This document shows, in pieces, positions 16,274 through 25,303 of a DNA stretch of 64,000 nt. Each line of letters begins with the position of its first letter. Position 1 is the stretch's first letter. The notes below the pieces were generated by a model, which had not been told where the DNA came from, did not search any database, and saw only the letters and a list, made by a program, of their open reading frames with translations. This DNA is from JAFEBO01 sp036392375 (lineage in GTDB: Bacteria > Planctomycetota > Phycisphaerae > Phycisphaerales > UBA1924): positions 1 to 64,000 of the forward strand of contig DASVYC010000010.1 of assembly GCA_036392375.1 (NCBI GenBank), read 5' to 3'. The position numbers and the translations under genes were made by a program.

Positions 16274-19231
16274 TTACGCGCCCTCGGGCGTGACGCCGGT
16301 GGTGATGGGCATGACGGTGTCGTCGAAGACGAGCTTGACGCGCGTCGGCTTGCCGCCGTGCTCGTCGAAGATCATCAGCTCGTTCTGCGGCGGGTTCTTG
16401 GGATCGGGCTTCTTGCCCTCGTGCTTCAGCCAGCAGGCCGGCACCCAGTACCGTTTCTGCGGGCCGACGTCCTTGCCCTGCTTGGTCGCGACGAAGTACC
16501 GCCCCAGGTGCTTGCCGTTGAGGTAGAGCTGGCCCTTGGTCAGGCCGTCGAGCTCCAGGAACATCGGCACCGAGGTGTGGGGCGTGGTGAAGCTGGTCTT
16601 CCACCACACCGGGCCTTCCTCGTGCTTGGCGCCGACCTTGAACGCCGTCGCCGCGGGCACGTCGAACTTCGCGAACGACCATTCGCACTTCTGCGACACC
16701 ACCGAGTCCACCGCGTGGAACTCGATCGCGTGGGCCGCCGAGTCGATCAGGCCGGCGGCGACGCTGTCCTCCTCGCCGTCCATCGGGAACAGGGCGAGCT
16801 GGATGGTCACGTTGCCGCGCCCGAGCTTCTCGTGGTCGAGCAGGATGGTCGAAGGCCCGGCGCCGTCGATCACGCCGACGGGCTTGTCGTTGACGACCAG
16901 GAGCGCCCCGAACGCGACGCCCTTGTTGACGAGCACGATGTCGCCCGAACGCTTGCCCAGGTGCCAGGTGATGCGCTCGGGCAGCGTGGCGTCGGACTGG
17001 CGCACGCCGTAGACCGGGTTGGTGTACCGCAGGATGTCGATGGGTGCGCCAAGCTCGGCCTTGGGGGCGGCGGTCTTGATCGGCGAGACCTCAAGCAGGT
17101 GCGAGACGAGGCCCTTGGGTTCACCCATGTGGCGCCCGTCGCTGTAGCGGCCCAGCGCCTCGCCCAGGACGACGAGCGTCTGGTCGGGCTTGTGGAGCGA
17201 CAGGCCGATGGTGGCGTGCGCCCCGGGGCCGACGCCCAGGAGGCCGACCTCGCGCCCGCGGTCGAAGAAGTGCAGGCGATCGCCCGCGCCGGGAGCCGTG
17301 ATCACCACCCGCTCCGACTTGGCGGGCTTCATCTGCAGCCGGTACCAGCCGTAGCTCGTCACGGTGCCCAGCGTGGCCAGGTCCGACGGCCCGTCGATGG
17401 CGGCGAAGCGGGCGCTCTCGCCCGAGACGTAGTCATCCAGCGGCGCGCACGCCCAGTTCGACAACGCGATCTTCTCGGGCGCCTTCTCGATCTTCTTGTT
17501 GGTCGAGAGCTTTGCGACGTCCACCGTGCGCACGTCGCCCTCGCCGTCCACGCGGGTGATCTGCTTCTCGCCCGGGATCGGCAGGGGACGCCCGTCGGTG
17601 GTGAGGCCCGCGGCGTTCACGTACACCGCGTCATCGGCGAAGTAGGTCGCGTCCGCCAGCTCCTCGCTGAGCACCACGACAAAGACGTTCTCGTGCTCGA
17701 TCACCTCGGGGCGGCGCTCCTTGGCGTCGGGGACGCGGAGCTCCAGGGGCGAGCCGTTGATCGAGATCGTGCCGTGCAGGCCGGAGGGCCCGAAGATGAC
17801 CAGCGTGCGTCCCACGGCGCCCAGCGCGCAGAGCGTGCAGTAATCGACGTTGGCACGCCCGCCCACGCTGGCGTTGATGAGACACCACGCCACCGACTGG
17901 TTGGTCATGTGCACCGGCAGCACCGTGCCGTCGTGCATCATGAGCTCGACGGTGCGGACCTCGCCCTTGTCGGCCGGGCCGGGGGTGAAGACGAACGCGA
18001 CGCCGCCCTGGCTGCCCGAGGCGTGCACCACGGTCGCCGGCGGCTCGTGGGGGTCGTGCTTGCCCTTCTTGGTGTGCGTCAGCGCGAGGCGCGGCGCGAC
18101 CATCACGGGGTGGAACGTGGGGTCAAAGCCGCTCAGCACCCGCGCGAAGCGGTTGGCGAACGTGTTGATGCGCTTCAGGAACGCGAACGACTCGTTCACG
18201 CCGCCGGTCTCGGTGAGCGGAGCGCGCCCGGCCACGCCGGCGGCCAGGAAGTGATCCGGGGCCTGATCGAGCCGCCCGCTGCTGGTCCCGAAGCTCGTGC
18301 CCGCGTGGAACGGCGAGAGGTTGTACTGACCGGCGCCGGCGAGCACCTCGGCGAGCTGGCGCTGCAAGAGCCACGCCGGCTTGGGCGCCGGACGCTCGAC
18401 GCCCCAGGCGTCGGGCTCGCAGGTCTCAAAGTCCACCACGAACCGTGGCTGCAGCGAACGCACCATCGCGAACTGACGCATCGCGCTGAGCATCTCGTCG
18501 CTTCCGGCCCAGCCGTCGATCTCGCCCTCGACGCCGGCCCACAGATTGTTGCTGTTGACGATCGGCACATCGAAGCCCGACTCGCGGATGTAGCGGAGGA
18601 TCTCGCCCAGGTAGGCGTCGGCGACCGTCTGATCGCCGCAGGTCCAGTTCGCCTCGTTGTGGATGAGCACCAGGGGCCCGCCCTTGGCGGTGGCGGTCAC
18701 CTGCAGCGAGCGGACCTGGGCCGACACCGCGTTGATGAACCGCGACGCGGCTTCCAGGAACGGCTGGCTGGGAGCGCGGAGGCGCATCACCTTGGCCTTG
18801 ATCGCGCGGGTCTCGGCGTTGTCGTCGCCGTCGGGCTTCACGGGCAGCTTGCCCTCGGCCACCTTGGCTTCGGCGGCCTTGGCCTCGGCGCTCTTGTTGG
18901 CCACCAGCCACGCGGGCATCCCGCCCATGTCGAACCCCGCGCCCACGTGCGGCCCGATCCGCAGCGAGCAATACATGCCCGCCTTGCCGACCAGGTCGAT
19001 GAAGTGCTTAAGGTCGTTGTCGCCCTTGAAGTCAAAGTGACCCGGACGCGATTCGTGCCGCGACCACACCACACTGGTGTCCACGCAGTTCAGGCCCGCG
19101 AGCTTGGCGGCGTGTATGCGGTCGGCCCAATACTCCCGCGGCACGCGCGTGTACTGAATCGAACCGGAAACCAGCCAGATGCGCTTGCCGTCGATAAGGA
19201 GGCTGCGTCCGTCGTAGGTAATCGAAGCCAT
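16274..19231 (-). CDS. Glycoside hydrolase family 35 beta-galactosidase-like protein, 985 aa
   Basis: The N-terminal TIM barrel begins SLLIDGKRIWLVSGSIQYTR, then PREYWADRIHAAKLAGLNCV, the classic GH35 opening. The general acid/base is probably the Glu in PLVLIHNEANW (about residue 192) and the nucleophile in FVVDFETCEPDAWG (about residue 270). Later beta domains include a jelly-roll with QLYLNGKHLGRYF near the C-terminus, as in GH35. I see no signal peptide, so it may act in the cytoplasm or leave by a route not visible here. Compared with standard enzymes the ENEYG motif is altered, so substrate may differ. Confidence 0.82.
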   Translation of the reverse strand: MASITYDGRSLLIDGKRIWLVSGSIQYTRVPREYWADRIHAAKLAGLNCVDTSVVWSRHESRPGHFDFKGDNDLKHFIDLVGKAGMYCSLRIGPHVGAGFDMGGMPAWLVANKSAEAKAAEAKVAEGKLPVKPDGDDNAETRAIKAKVMRLRAPSQPFLEAASRFINAVSAQVRSLQVTATAKGGPLVLIHNEANWTCGDQTVADAYLGEILRYIRESGFDVPIVNSNNLWAGVEGEIDGWAGSDEMLSAMRQFAMVRSLQPRFVVDFETCEPDAWGVERPAPKPAWLLQRQLAEVLAGAGQYNLSPFHAGTSFGTSSGRLDQAPDHFLAAGVAGRAPLTETGGVNESFAFLKRINTFANRFARVLSGFDPTFHPVMVAPRLALTHTKKGKHDPHEPPATVVHASGSQGGVAFVFTPGPADKGEVRTVELMMHDGTVLPVHMTNQSVAWCLINASVGGRANVDYCTLCALGAVGRTLVIFGPSGLHGTISINGSPLELRVPDAKERRPEVIEHENVFVVVLSEELADATYFADDAVYVNAAGLTTDGRPLPIPGEKQITRVDGEGDVRTVDVAKLSTNKKIEKAPEKIALSNWACAPLDDYVSGESARFAAIDGPSDLATLGTVTSYGWYRLQMKPAKSERVVITAPGAGDRLHFFDRGREVGLLGVGPGAHATIGLSLHKPDQTLVVLGEALGRYSDGRHMGEPKGLVSHLLEVSPIKTAAPKAELGAPIDILRYTNPVYGVRQSDATLPERITWHLGKRSGDIVLVNKGVAFGALLVVNDKPVGVIDGAGPSTILLDHEKLGRGNVTIQLALFPMDGEEDSVAAGLIDSAAHAIEFHAVDSVVSQKCEWSFAKFDVPAATAFKVGAKHEEGPVWWKTSFTTPHTSVPMFLELDGLTKGQLYLNGKHLGRYFVATKQGKDVGPQKRYWVPACWLKHEGKKPDPKNPPQNELMIFDEHGGKPTRVKLVFDDTVMPITTGVTPEGA

Positions 19232-19777
19232 CGAGAAAGGGTCCTTTCCCCGCCAGTGTGCGGAGGAAGCCCAAAGGGCCTTCAGACAGAGACCGCGGCG
19301 TCCGCCGCGCCCTGTCAACCAACTGTGAGCATCCCGGCTCGTGAGCCGCTTGGTCGAAAAGACCACCAGCGCTCGAAGGCCTCGAGACAAGGGCCACGCC
19401 TGAATGCGATCAGGTGTCGTCCCTCGACACGACCGGACGTGCGTCCCGCACGGGTCCGACCGGCAACACCCCGGAGGCCACGGAGAGGTCCTCCCTCACA
19501 TCCGTCCAAATCCCAAACGGGATGGGGCGTCAACTCGACGATGGCGAACTGTATGCAGGACCAAGTCCTTTGCAACATCGGGGTCTGAAAGAAGGTACAC
19601 TCCTGTAGCGAATCCTCGCCTGCCGCGAGGTTTGCAATCCTCTCAAACACCGAACGGAGGCGGCGGATGCGGGAAATCATCGACGCGGCCCCACCGCACC
19701 GTCGGAATCCCAGACGGAGCGGCCTCCCGCAGCCCGTTTTCCCCTCGCCTTTCTCGCGTTCGCGCATCCACCCACCC
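19232..19777. other. Gene-free stretch between GH35 and the TolC-like gene
   Basis: No gene is convincing here. A small hairpin CCTCGC-CTGCC-GCGAGG lies near 19615-19631. The region must hold the divergent promoters of both neighbours, but I could not place them with confidence. Confidence 0.4.
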
Positions 19778-21586
19778 ATGACCTCTCGTGCCGTGCGGTT
19801 TGCCGCCGCCCTCGGTCTCTCACTCGCGATCGTCGGCTGCTCGTCCTCGATGGACGAGATCGACCGCCGCGTCGCCGACATGCTCCAGAACCGCTCCGCC
19901 GCGATCGAGGCCAACAAGTCGCCCAGCCCGACCCTGGGCCGCAACTTCGCCGCGCACGCGCACAACGACCCGCAGCGCCAGCGCGAGCTCGACCCCGCGC
20001 CCCCGACCACCAACCCCCGGCCCGAGCAACTCACCTACAACGTCCAGAGCGAGGCCGCCGACGTCTCCAAGAAGCTCGAGGGCTACGCCGCCGGTGCCTA
20101 CGGCAGCGACACCGCCGGCACCGGGCTCGAGAACGCGCTCGAGCTCAACCTCGCCGGTGCCTGGCGCCAGAGCCAGAAGACCGCCCGCGAGTACCTCAAC
20201 AGCGAAGAGGACTACATCCTCGCGGTCATCCGCCTGCTCACCGAGCAGCACCGCTGGGAGCCGCGGCTCTTCAACGACACCACCTTCAACATCAACAACA
20301 CCTGGAACGACGGCAGCCCCGTCCCTGCGCTCAACGTCATCAACACGCTGCGGGCCCAGAAGCGTCTCCCCTACGGCGGCCAGGTCGAGGCCCAGTGGAT
20401 CACCGGCGCCAGCCAGGACCTCCGCGAACAGGTCTCCGCCGGGTACACCCAGTCCTCGACGCTGGTGCTCGCCGCCAACATCCCGCTGTTGCGGGGCGCC
20501 GGCAACGTGGCCCGCGAGCCCTTGATCCAGGCCGAGCGCGATCTGATCTACCAGGCACGCTCGTTCGAGCGCTTCCGACGCTCGTTCCTCGTGAGCGTCG
20601 CCACCGACTACTTCCAGTTGATCCAGACCCAGGCCCAGATCGCGAACCAGGAGCGCTCGCTCAAGAGCCTGCGCCTGTTCCGCGACGGCACGCAGGCCCG
20701 CGTGGACGCCGGTCGCATCCCCGCCTTTAACGTCAGCATCGCCGAGAACGACGTGCTCAACGCCCAGGCCTCGCTCGCGAGCCTGCGCGAGACCTACATC
20801 CTCCAGCTCGACCGCTTCAAGGTCCGCCTGGGGCTCGACGTCGCGACCAAGGTCGTGATCAAGCCCCTCGCCCTGGAGATTCCTCTGCCCGACACCACCC
20901 TGGACGACGCCACCCGTGCCGCGCTGGAGTACCGGCTCGATCTGCAGAACGCCCGCGACCGCGTGGACGACGCCAAGCGTGCGGTGGACAACGCCGAGAA
21001 CAACCTGCTGCCCGATCTCAACATCGGCGGCCGGGCCAGCGTGCCCGCCGACCCCGACCGCGATGTCAGCGGCCTGTCGTTCAGCCCGCGCGACACCACC
21101 GTCGAAGGCACCGCGACGCTCAGCCTGCCGCTCGATCGCCAGATCGAGAAGTACGGCCTGCGGGCCGCCACCATCGCCCTTGAGCAGCGCGGCCGGGCCA
21201 CCGAGTTGCTCCGCGACAACATCGTCGTCAGCGTCCGCGGCGCGCTCCGCAACATCGACCTCGCGGCCTTCCAGCTCAAGCTCGCGGAGCAGCAGGTGGA
21301 GATCAACCGCCGCCGCCTCGAGGAACAGCTCCTCAAGATCGACACCGTCGAGCCCCGCGACGTGGTGCAATCCGAGAACGACCTGCTCAGCGCCGAGAAC
21401 CGCCGCGACCAGGCCCGCACCAACCTCCGCAACGCCGTGCTCAATTACCTGCTCGAGTCCGACCAGCTCCGCGTCGCGCCCGACGGCATGTTCCAGCCCT
21501 TGCCGGGCATGCCCGAGCTCCCCGTGCCCCCCGCCCCGCCCCCGGTGCAGGAACGCCCGGTGGGCGCGGCGATCGCCCCGCGGTGA
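19778..21586 (+). CDS. TolC-family outer membrane lipoprotein, 602 aa
   Basis: An outer-membrane efflux channel protein. Residues 1-22 form a lipoprotein signal with lipobox AIVGC. The rest is the two-repeat alpha-helical/beta pattern of TolC: LVLAANIPLLRGAGN, then a long coiled-coil region (RSFLVSVATDYFQLIQTQAQI), a middle DARRAALEYRLDLQ-type linker, and a second coiled coil ending with NLRNAVLNYLLESDQLRVA. ATG 19778 gives the lipoprotein start. The tail is proline-rich. No membrane-fusion or pump gene is adjacent, so the partner is elsewhere. It is followed by a decayed inverted repeat. Confidence 0.85.
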   Translation: MTSRAVRFAAALGLSLAIVGCSSSMDEIDRRVADMLQNRSAAIEANKSPSPTLGRNFAAHAHNDPQRQRELDPAPPTTNPRPEQLTYNVQSEAADVSKKLEGYAAGAYGSDTAGTGLENALELNLAGAWRQSQKTAREYLNSEEDYILAVIRLLTEQHRWEPRLFNDTTFNINNTWNDGSPVPALNVINTLRAQKRLPYGGQVEAQWITGASQDLREQVSAGYTQSSTLVLAANIPLLRGAGNVAREPLIQAERDLIYQARSFERFRRSFLVSVATDYFQLIQTQAQIANQERSLKSLRLFRDGTQARVDAGRIPAFNVSIAENDVLNAQASLASLRETYILQLDRFKVRLGLDVATKVVIKPLALEIPLPDTTLDDATRAALEYRLDLQNARDRVDDAKRAVDNAENNLLPDLNIGGRASVPADPDRDVSGLSFSPRDTTVEGTATLSLPLDRQIEKYGLRAATIALEQRGRATELLRDNIVVSVRGALRNIDLAAFQLKLAEQQVEINRRRLEEQLLKIDTVEPRDVVQSENDLLSAENRRDQARTNLRNAVLNYLLESDQLRVAPDGMFQPLPGMPELPVPPAPPPVQERPVGAAIAPR

Positions 21587-21605
21587 GCCCTGGTTCTCAA
21601 CAAGG

Positions 21606-21723
21606 CATCACCGCCGAGAACGCAGAGCAGGCCCGAACAGCAGCGTCGGGAGGGGCCGCATGTCAACCAGGAGAGCGCGGTCTCGCTCCTCTTCCGTGAT
21701 CTTCGTGTTCTCTGTGGTGAACC
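21606..21723. repeat. Nested 9-nt-unit inverted repeat, copy 2 (degenerate)
   Basis: The left arm GGCATCACCGCCGAGAACG and right arm TCTTCGTGTTCTCTGTGGTGAA lie in the convergent gap after the TolC-like gene. The arms are eroded compared with copy 4. Confidence 0.65.
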
Positions 21724-21726
21724 GCC

Positions 21727-22374
21727 TTACCCGATCGGCTCCAGCAGCGGCAATTCGCTCTCGGCGTGGGCCCGCAGCGTGCGGCCGGCTGTGAACGGCT
21801 GGCTGATCTGCTCGAACCGCGACGAGGCGATGTGCACCGTCCGCCAGCGCGGGCTGCGGACCTTCATGTTCGCGCGGTAATCGCTCAGCAGCACGCACCG
21901 CAGCGCGTACCACCGCCCGCGGCTCTCGAAGATCTCCTGGAACAACGCGTCCGGCGGCTGCTCCTCGCACCAGTACACAAACACGAACGCCGGCTCGAAC
22001 CCGCCGCCGAAGAGCGCGCCCCAGGTCGCCAGACTGTCCACGTCGTCCTGCGTCACCCAGTTCTCCAGCCGCGAGCGGGCGGGGCGGGCCGAACCGACAC
22101 GGCCCGCACCTGTCCGGGCCGCCGCCAAGGTCCGCGGGCTGATGCGTCGCCCCTTGACCTCCAGCAGCAGGTTCTGCGACTCGCCGTAGATGACAAAGTC
22201 GAACGACTTCACCGACGACACCCGTGCATCGCCCTCGCGGTGCACCTCCAGCCGCGGCGAGGCGGACTCGGGCAGGAGCGCCTTCTTCGCCTCATCGACC
22301 GCGACATAGGGGATCCGCGACGAGCGCAGAAAGTCCTCGAACGCCGCTTCGTAATGGTGTCTGCGCTGGGTCAC
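21727..22374 (-). CDS. PD-(D/E)XK nuclease-like protein, 215 aa
   Basis: The family name is not known to me. The N-terminus HYEAAFEDFLRSSRIPYVAV is followed by KSFDFVIYGESQNLLLEVKGRR, which has the D-x(n)-E-x-K pattern of restriction-endonuclease-like folds (Asp about residue 59, E-x-K about 70). It therefore probably binds or cuts DNA, but activity is inferred. GTG 22374 is chosen because the frame upstream encodes only repeat-element sequence. It stands alone between repeat copies 2 and 3. Confidence 0.6.
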   Translation of the reverse strand: MTQRRHHYEAAFEDFLRSSRIPYVAVDEAKKALLPESASPRLEVHREGDARVSSVKSFDFVIYGESQNLLLEVKGRRISPRTLAAARTGAGRVGSARPARSRLENWVTQDDVDSLATWGALFGGGFEPAFVFVYWCEEQPPDALFQEIFESRGRWYALRCVLLSDYRANMKVRSPRWRTVHIASSRFEQISQPFTAGRTLRAHAESELPLLEPIG

Positions 22375-22400
22375 GAACCCACCCCCGGTTCTCAAGGCGT

Positions 22401-22626
22401 GGCACCGCAGAGGACGCGGAGCACGCAGAGAAGGCAAAGGCAGTTTACCACGGAGAGCACGGAGGACACGGAGAGAGACTTTGGTTGAAGGCAGGAGAGA
22501 TTGCCCACTCTGCATTCCGACCGATTCGACCCCCCCTTGCTTCTCTCTGTGGTCTCCGTGCTCTCCGTGGTAAAACGCCTTATTCCGATCTCCGCGTTCT
22601 CCGCGTCCTTCGCGGTGCAATGCCTT
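22401..22626. repeat. Nested 9-nt-unit inverted repeat, copy 3
   Basis: The outer arms GGCACCGCAGAGGACGCGG and CGCGTCCTTCGCGGTGCAA enclose inner arms TTTACCACGGAGAGCACGG and GCTCTCCGTGGTAAAA. It lies between the nuclease-like gene and the MlaD gene. Confidence 0.85.
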
Positions 22627-22638
22627 TGGCGAACGGCC

Positions 22639-23922
22639 TTACTTGCTTTCCTTCGTCTCCAGACCCTTGGGCACCGGCGGCTTCTGCCCCGCCTGCAGGA
22701 TCAAGACGTCCAAGAGATCGCGCTCGGCCTTCTTGTATTCCTGCATCGAGTCCCGCAGCAGCTTGAGTTGCTCGGCGATCGTCTCCGGCGTCGGGCCCGC
22801 GCCCGCCGGTGCGCTCTGGGCCAGCGCCATCGCGTTGGTCAGGCTCTCGCTCGTGGCACGCACCGCCGCCGTCGCGTCCGCGTAGTAGGTGGCGGCACGG
22901 AACAGCGCGTCGGCCTCGAGGTCCTTCTTGGCGGGCTGGAAGAACAGCCGCCACGGCTGAGCCCGGATCTCGCCGATCGCGCGGTTGGCCTGATCGCTGG
23001 TGAGCCGCAGGTTCGCGACCGTCCGCCGCAGCGACGGCAGCTCGGTCGCCATCCAGTTGTTGGTCGCGACCGACGCCTCCCGGAAGTTCTTGAGCCCGTC
23101 GTTCAGGAGCGGGATCGACTGGGTCCGCACATCCTCGACCGCGCCCTTGGCCCCGGCGATGGTCTCGCGGAATGTGGCCTTGTTCTCATCGACGACGCTG
23201 TTGACGTTGCCGACCAGTTTGCCGAACTCGTCCACCTTGCTGTTGAAGTTCTCCGCCATCGGTTTCAGCATCGTGCTGAATTCGGCGACGTTGTCGGTGG
23301 TCGAGTCGATGCTGGCGGTCCACCGTGGCCAGCTCTCGCGGGTGCTCTTGGTGACCGACGCCACGTCGTTGACGATGGTGTCGATCTTGGGGCCGTTGGA
23401 CTCCACCAGCGTGCGGGCCGACTTGAGCGTCGCCTGCAGGTCGTCCACCATCGCCTTGATCTTGTCGCTGCTCAGGCCCGCCTGGGTCAAGAGGGCCGGC
23501 GGCGCAAGCCCGCCCATGATGGTGTCGCCGTCCTTCAAAAGCCCCTTGTCGGGCGTCCCGATGCCGGAGATGTTGATGGTGCTCTGGCTGCCCAGAAGCG
23601 GCCGGTCCAGGGCCACGTTGGCGTTGGCGTAGAGCTTGTGCTCGGCGGCGATCCGGATCGAAACCAGCACGTTCTCCGTCGGCGGGTCGAACTCCACACC
23701 CGTGACGCGTCCGACGATCTGCCCGCCCAGCGTCACCGAGTTGCCGGCCTTGACCCCCGGCGCTCCCTGCGCCACCGGGAACTTCACCACGAACTTGTGC
23801 GCGGGCCTGAGAAACTCCATCGCGCTCGTCAACGAGAACGCGATGGCGATGAACAGCACCACCGATCCCAGAAGGAACAGGCCGGCGAGCACGGAATAAC
23901 GGGCGGGGCTTCGGAGGGACAT
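22639..23922 (-). CDS. MlaD/MCE-family lipid-transport protein, 427 aa
   Basis: MCE proteins are substrate-binding parts of phospholipid-transport ABC systems between the membranes. One N-terminal helix (residues 10-34, SVLAGLFLLGSVVLFIAIAF) anchors it. The MCE domain follows (residues 40-120) with GVKAGNSVTLGGQIVGRVTG. The long C-terminal part (residues 150-420) is helical and resembles a coiled-coil tether. It lies downstream of the ABC ATPase gene, separated by repeat copy 4. The permease MlaE is not in this window. Confidence 0.85.
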   Translation of the reverse strand: MSLRSPARYSVLAGLFLLGSVVLFIAIAFSLTSAMEFLRPAHKFVVKFPVAQGAPGVKAGNSVTLGGQIVGRVTGVEFDPPTENVLVSIRIAAEHKLYANANVALDRPLLGSQSTINISGIGTPDKGLLKDGDTIMGGLAPPALLTQAGLSSDKIKAMVDDLQATLKSARTLVESNGPKIDTIVNDVASVTKSTRESWPRWTASIDSTTDNVAEFSTMLKPMAENFNSKVDEFGKLVGNVNSVVDENKATFRETIAGAKGAVEDVRTQSIPLLNDGLKNFREASVATNNWMATELPSLRRTVANLRLTSDQANRAIGEIRAQPWRLFFQPAKKDLEADALFRAATYYADATAAVRATSESLTNAMALAQSAPAGAGPTPETIAEQLKLLRDSMQEYKKAERDLLDVLILQAGQKPPVPKGLETKESK

Positions 23923-24005
23923 CTCAGGGGTAGGTTAGCGGAAAATATTGGGGAAGGGGAGGAGGGGTGGAGCGGAGCGGGGGAGCAGGGACGATTGCAG
24001 GGAGA

Positions 24006-24153
24006 AAAGACCGTTCACCACGGAGAGCACGGAGATCACGGAGGGAGACATTTGGATGGAGGCTGGGGCGTTGGAATGCGGTTGATTCCGACCTCTTCCT
24101 TTCCCACCTGTCTTTCTCTGTGTTCTCCGTGCTCTCCGTGGTGAACGGTCTTT
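24006..24153. repeat. Inverted repeat, copy 4, with perfect 30-bp arms
   Basis: The left arm AAAGACCGTTCACCACGGAG... (24006-24035) is exactly complementary to 24124-24153, with a 88-nt centre. Its outer end touches the stop of the MlaF-like gene. It is the best preserved copy and lies inside the MlaF-MlaD operon. Confidence 0.9.
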
Positions 24154-25130
24154 CAGCCTTTGGACTTTGAGAACCGTCCGAACAGGCCTGACTTGGTCCC
24201 GCCCGCGGTGCTGCGCGTTGGCTCCAGGCTCGGCGTCGGCAGGATCTGCTCGACCGGCACGCCCAGAAGGTCCGCCTCGAACGCCGCCTCCGAGCGCCGC
24301 TCCGTGATCGGGCCTTCCGCGTCGCCCCGCAGGAACTGGCGGATCAGCCGCTCGGTCTGCGGCAGGTCCTTCGCCTCCGCGTCCGTCATCTTCCGCAGGT
24401 TGTCGTACCAGTCCCGGGTCTCGACCTTCAGCATCTTGCCGCGGTCGAGCATCGCCATCCGGTCCGCGATCACGAACGCCGAGTCCATCTCGTGCGTGAC
24501 CACCACGCTGGTCACGCCAAGCTGGCGCGACAGGTCGACGATCAGCCGGTCGATCTGAGCGCTCGTGACCGGATCCAGCCCCGCCGAGGGCTCGTCATAG
24601 AACAAGATCTCCGGGTCGAGCGCCAACGCCCTGGCCAGGCCCGCGCGCTTCTTCATGCCGCCGGAGATCTGTGCCGGGTACTTGTGCGCGTGCTCGCGCA
24701 GACCCACCAGCTCCAGCTTGATCTTCACCTGGATATCGATGATCTCTTGCGAGAGGTCCGTGTGCTCCTTCAAAGGCAGGGCCACGTTCTCCGCGATCGT
24801 CATCGAGTTGAACAGCGCACCCGACTGAAAAAGGATGCCGAAACGCTTGCGGACGTCCGCGAGCTTGTCCTCGTCGCCCCCGCCGTGCACGCCCCCGCCG
24901 ACCAAGGGACCCATGTCCTGGCCGAAGAGCATCACCCGGCCCCGGTCCGCCGCGAACGACCCGATGATGACCCGCAGCAGCGTGGACTTGCCCGAGCCCG
25001 AACCACCCATGATCACCATGGTCTCGCCCGGGTACACCTCGAGATCGATCGATTCCAGCACGGCACGCCCGTCGAAGATCTTGGCAACCTGCTGACACGA
25101 GATGAGCGGCGGACGGTTGGGCACGCTCAC
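24153..25130 (-). CDS. MlaF-like ABC transporter ATPase, 325 aa
   Basis: The energy-providing subunit of an MCE lipid transporter. It has Walker A MGGSGSGKSTLL, Q-loop GILFQSGALFNS, signature ISGGMKKRAGLARAL, Walker B ILFYDEPSAGLDP and H-loop VVVTHEMD, all intact. The phrase FQSGALFNSMTIAENV is typical of the MlaF branch. The C-terminus is extended by about 70 residues. GTG 25130 (or 25124) gives an N-terminus like other MlaF proteins; a longer frame upstream is not convincing. It precedes mlaD-like 22639-23922. Confidence 0.88.
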   Translation of the reverse strand: MSVPNRPPLISCQQVAKIFDGRAVLESIDLEVYPGETMVIMGGSGSGKSTLLRVIIGSFAADRGRVMLFGQDMGPLVGGGVHGGGDEDKLADVRKRFGILFQSGALFNSMTIAENVALPLKEHTDLSQEIIDIQVKIKLELVGLREHAHKYPAQISGGMKKRAGLARALALDPEILFYDEPSAGLDPVTSAQIDRLIVDLSRQLGVTSVVVTHEMDSAFVIADRMAMLDRGKMLKVETRDWYDNLRKMTDAEAKDLPQTERLIRQFLRGDAEGPITERRSEAAFEADLLGVPVEQILPTPSLEPTRSTAGGTKSGLFGRFSKSKG

Positions 25131-25303
25131 AATGTAGCAGACACCAACCCCCCGTGGCCCCCAACGCGCCCCGAGCGCGAGCGAGCCGGTCTTGCCCCGT
25201 GTTCCGTCCGCTTTCGACCCTTGTCCAGCCCCGCGATCCTCTTTCGCGACGCCTTGACCGCAATCGAGCAAACTCTTGCGTGATTCCTTACACTTCTGTT
25301 CCG

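Noticed and set aside
16184..19588. An open frame of more than 1100 codons on the plus strand opposite the GH35 gene
   Set aside because: It is an antisense shadow produced by high GC3; it has no domain-like sequence, and the opposite strand encodes a clear GH35 enzyme.
22375..22620. N-terminal extension of the nuclease-like protein (HGEHGDHREKQ-type sequence)
   Set aside because: These residues are translated repeat copy 3; the same peptides appear in unrelated frames at the other copies.
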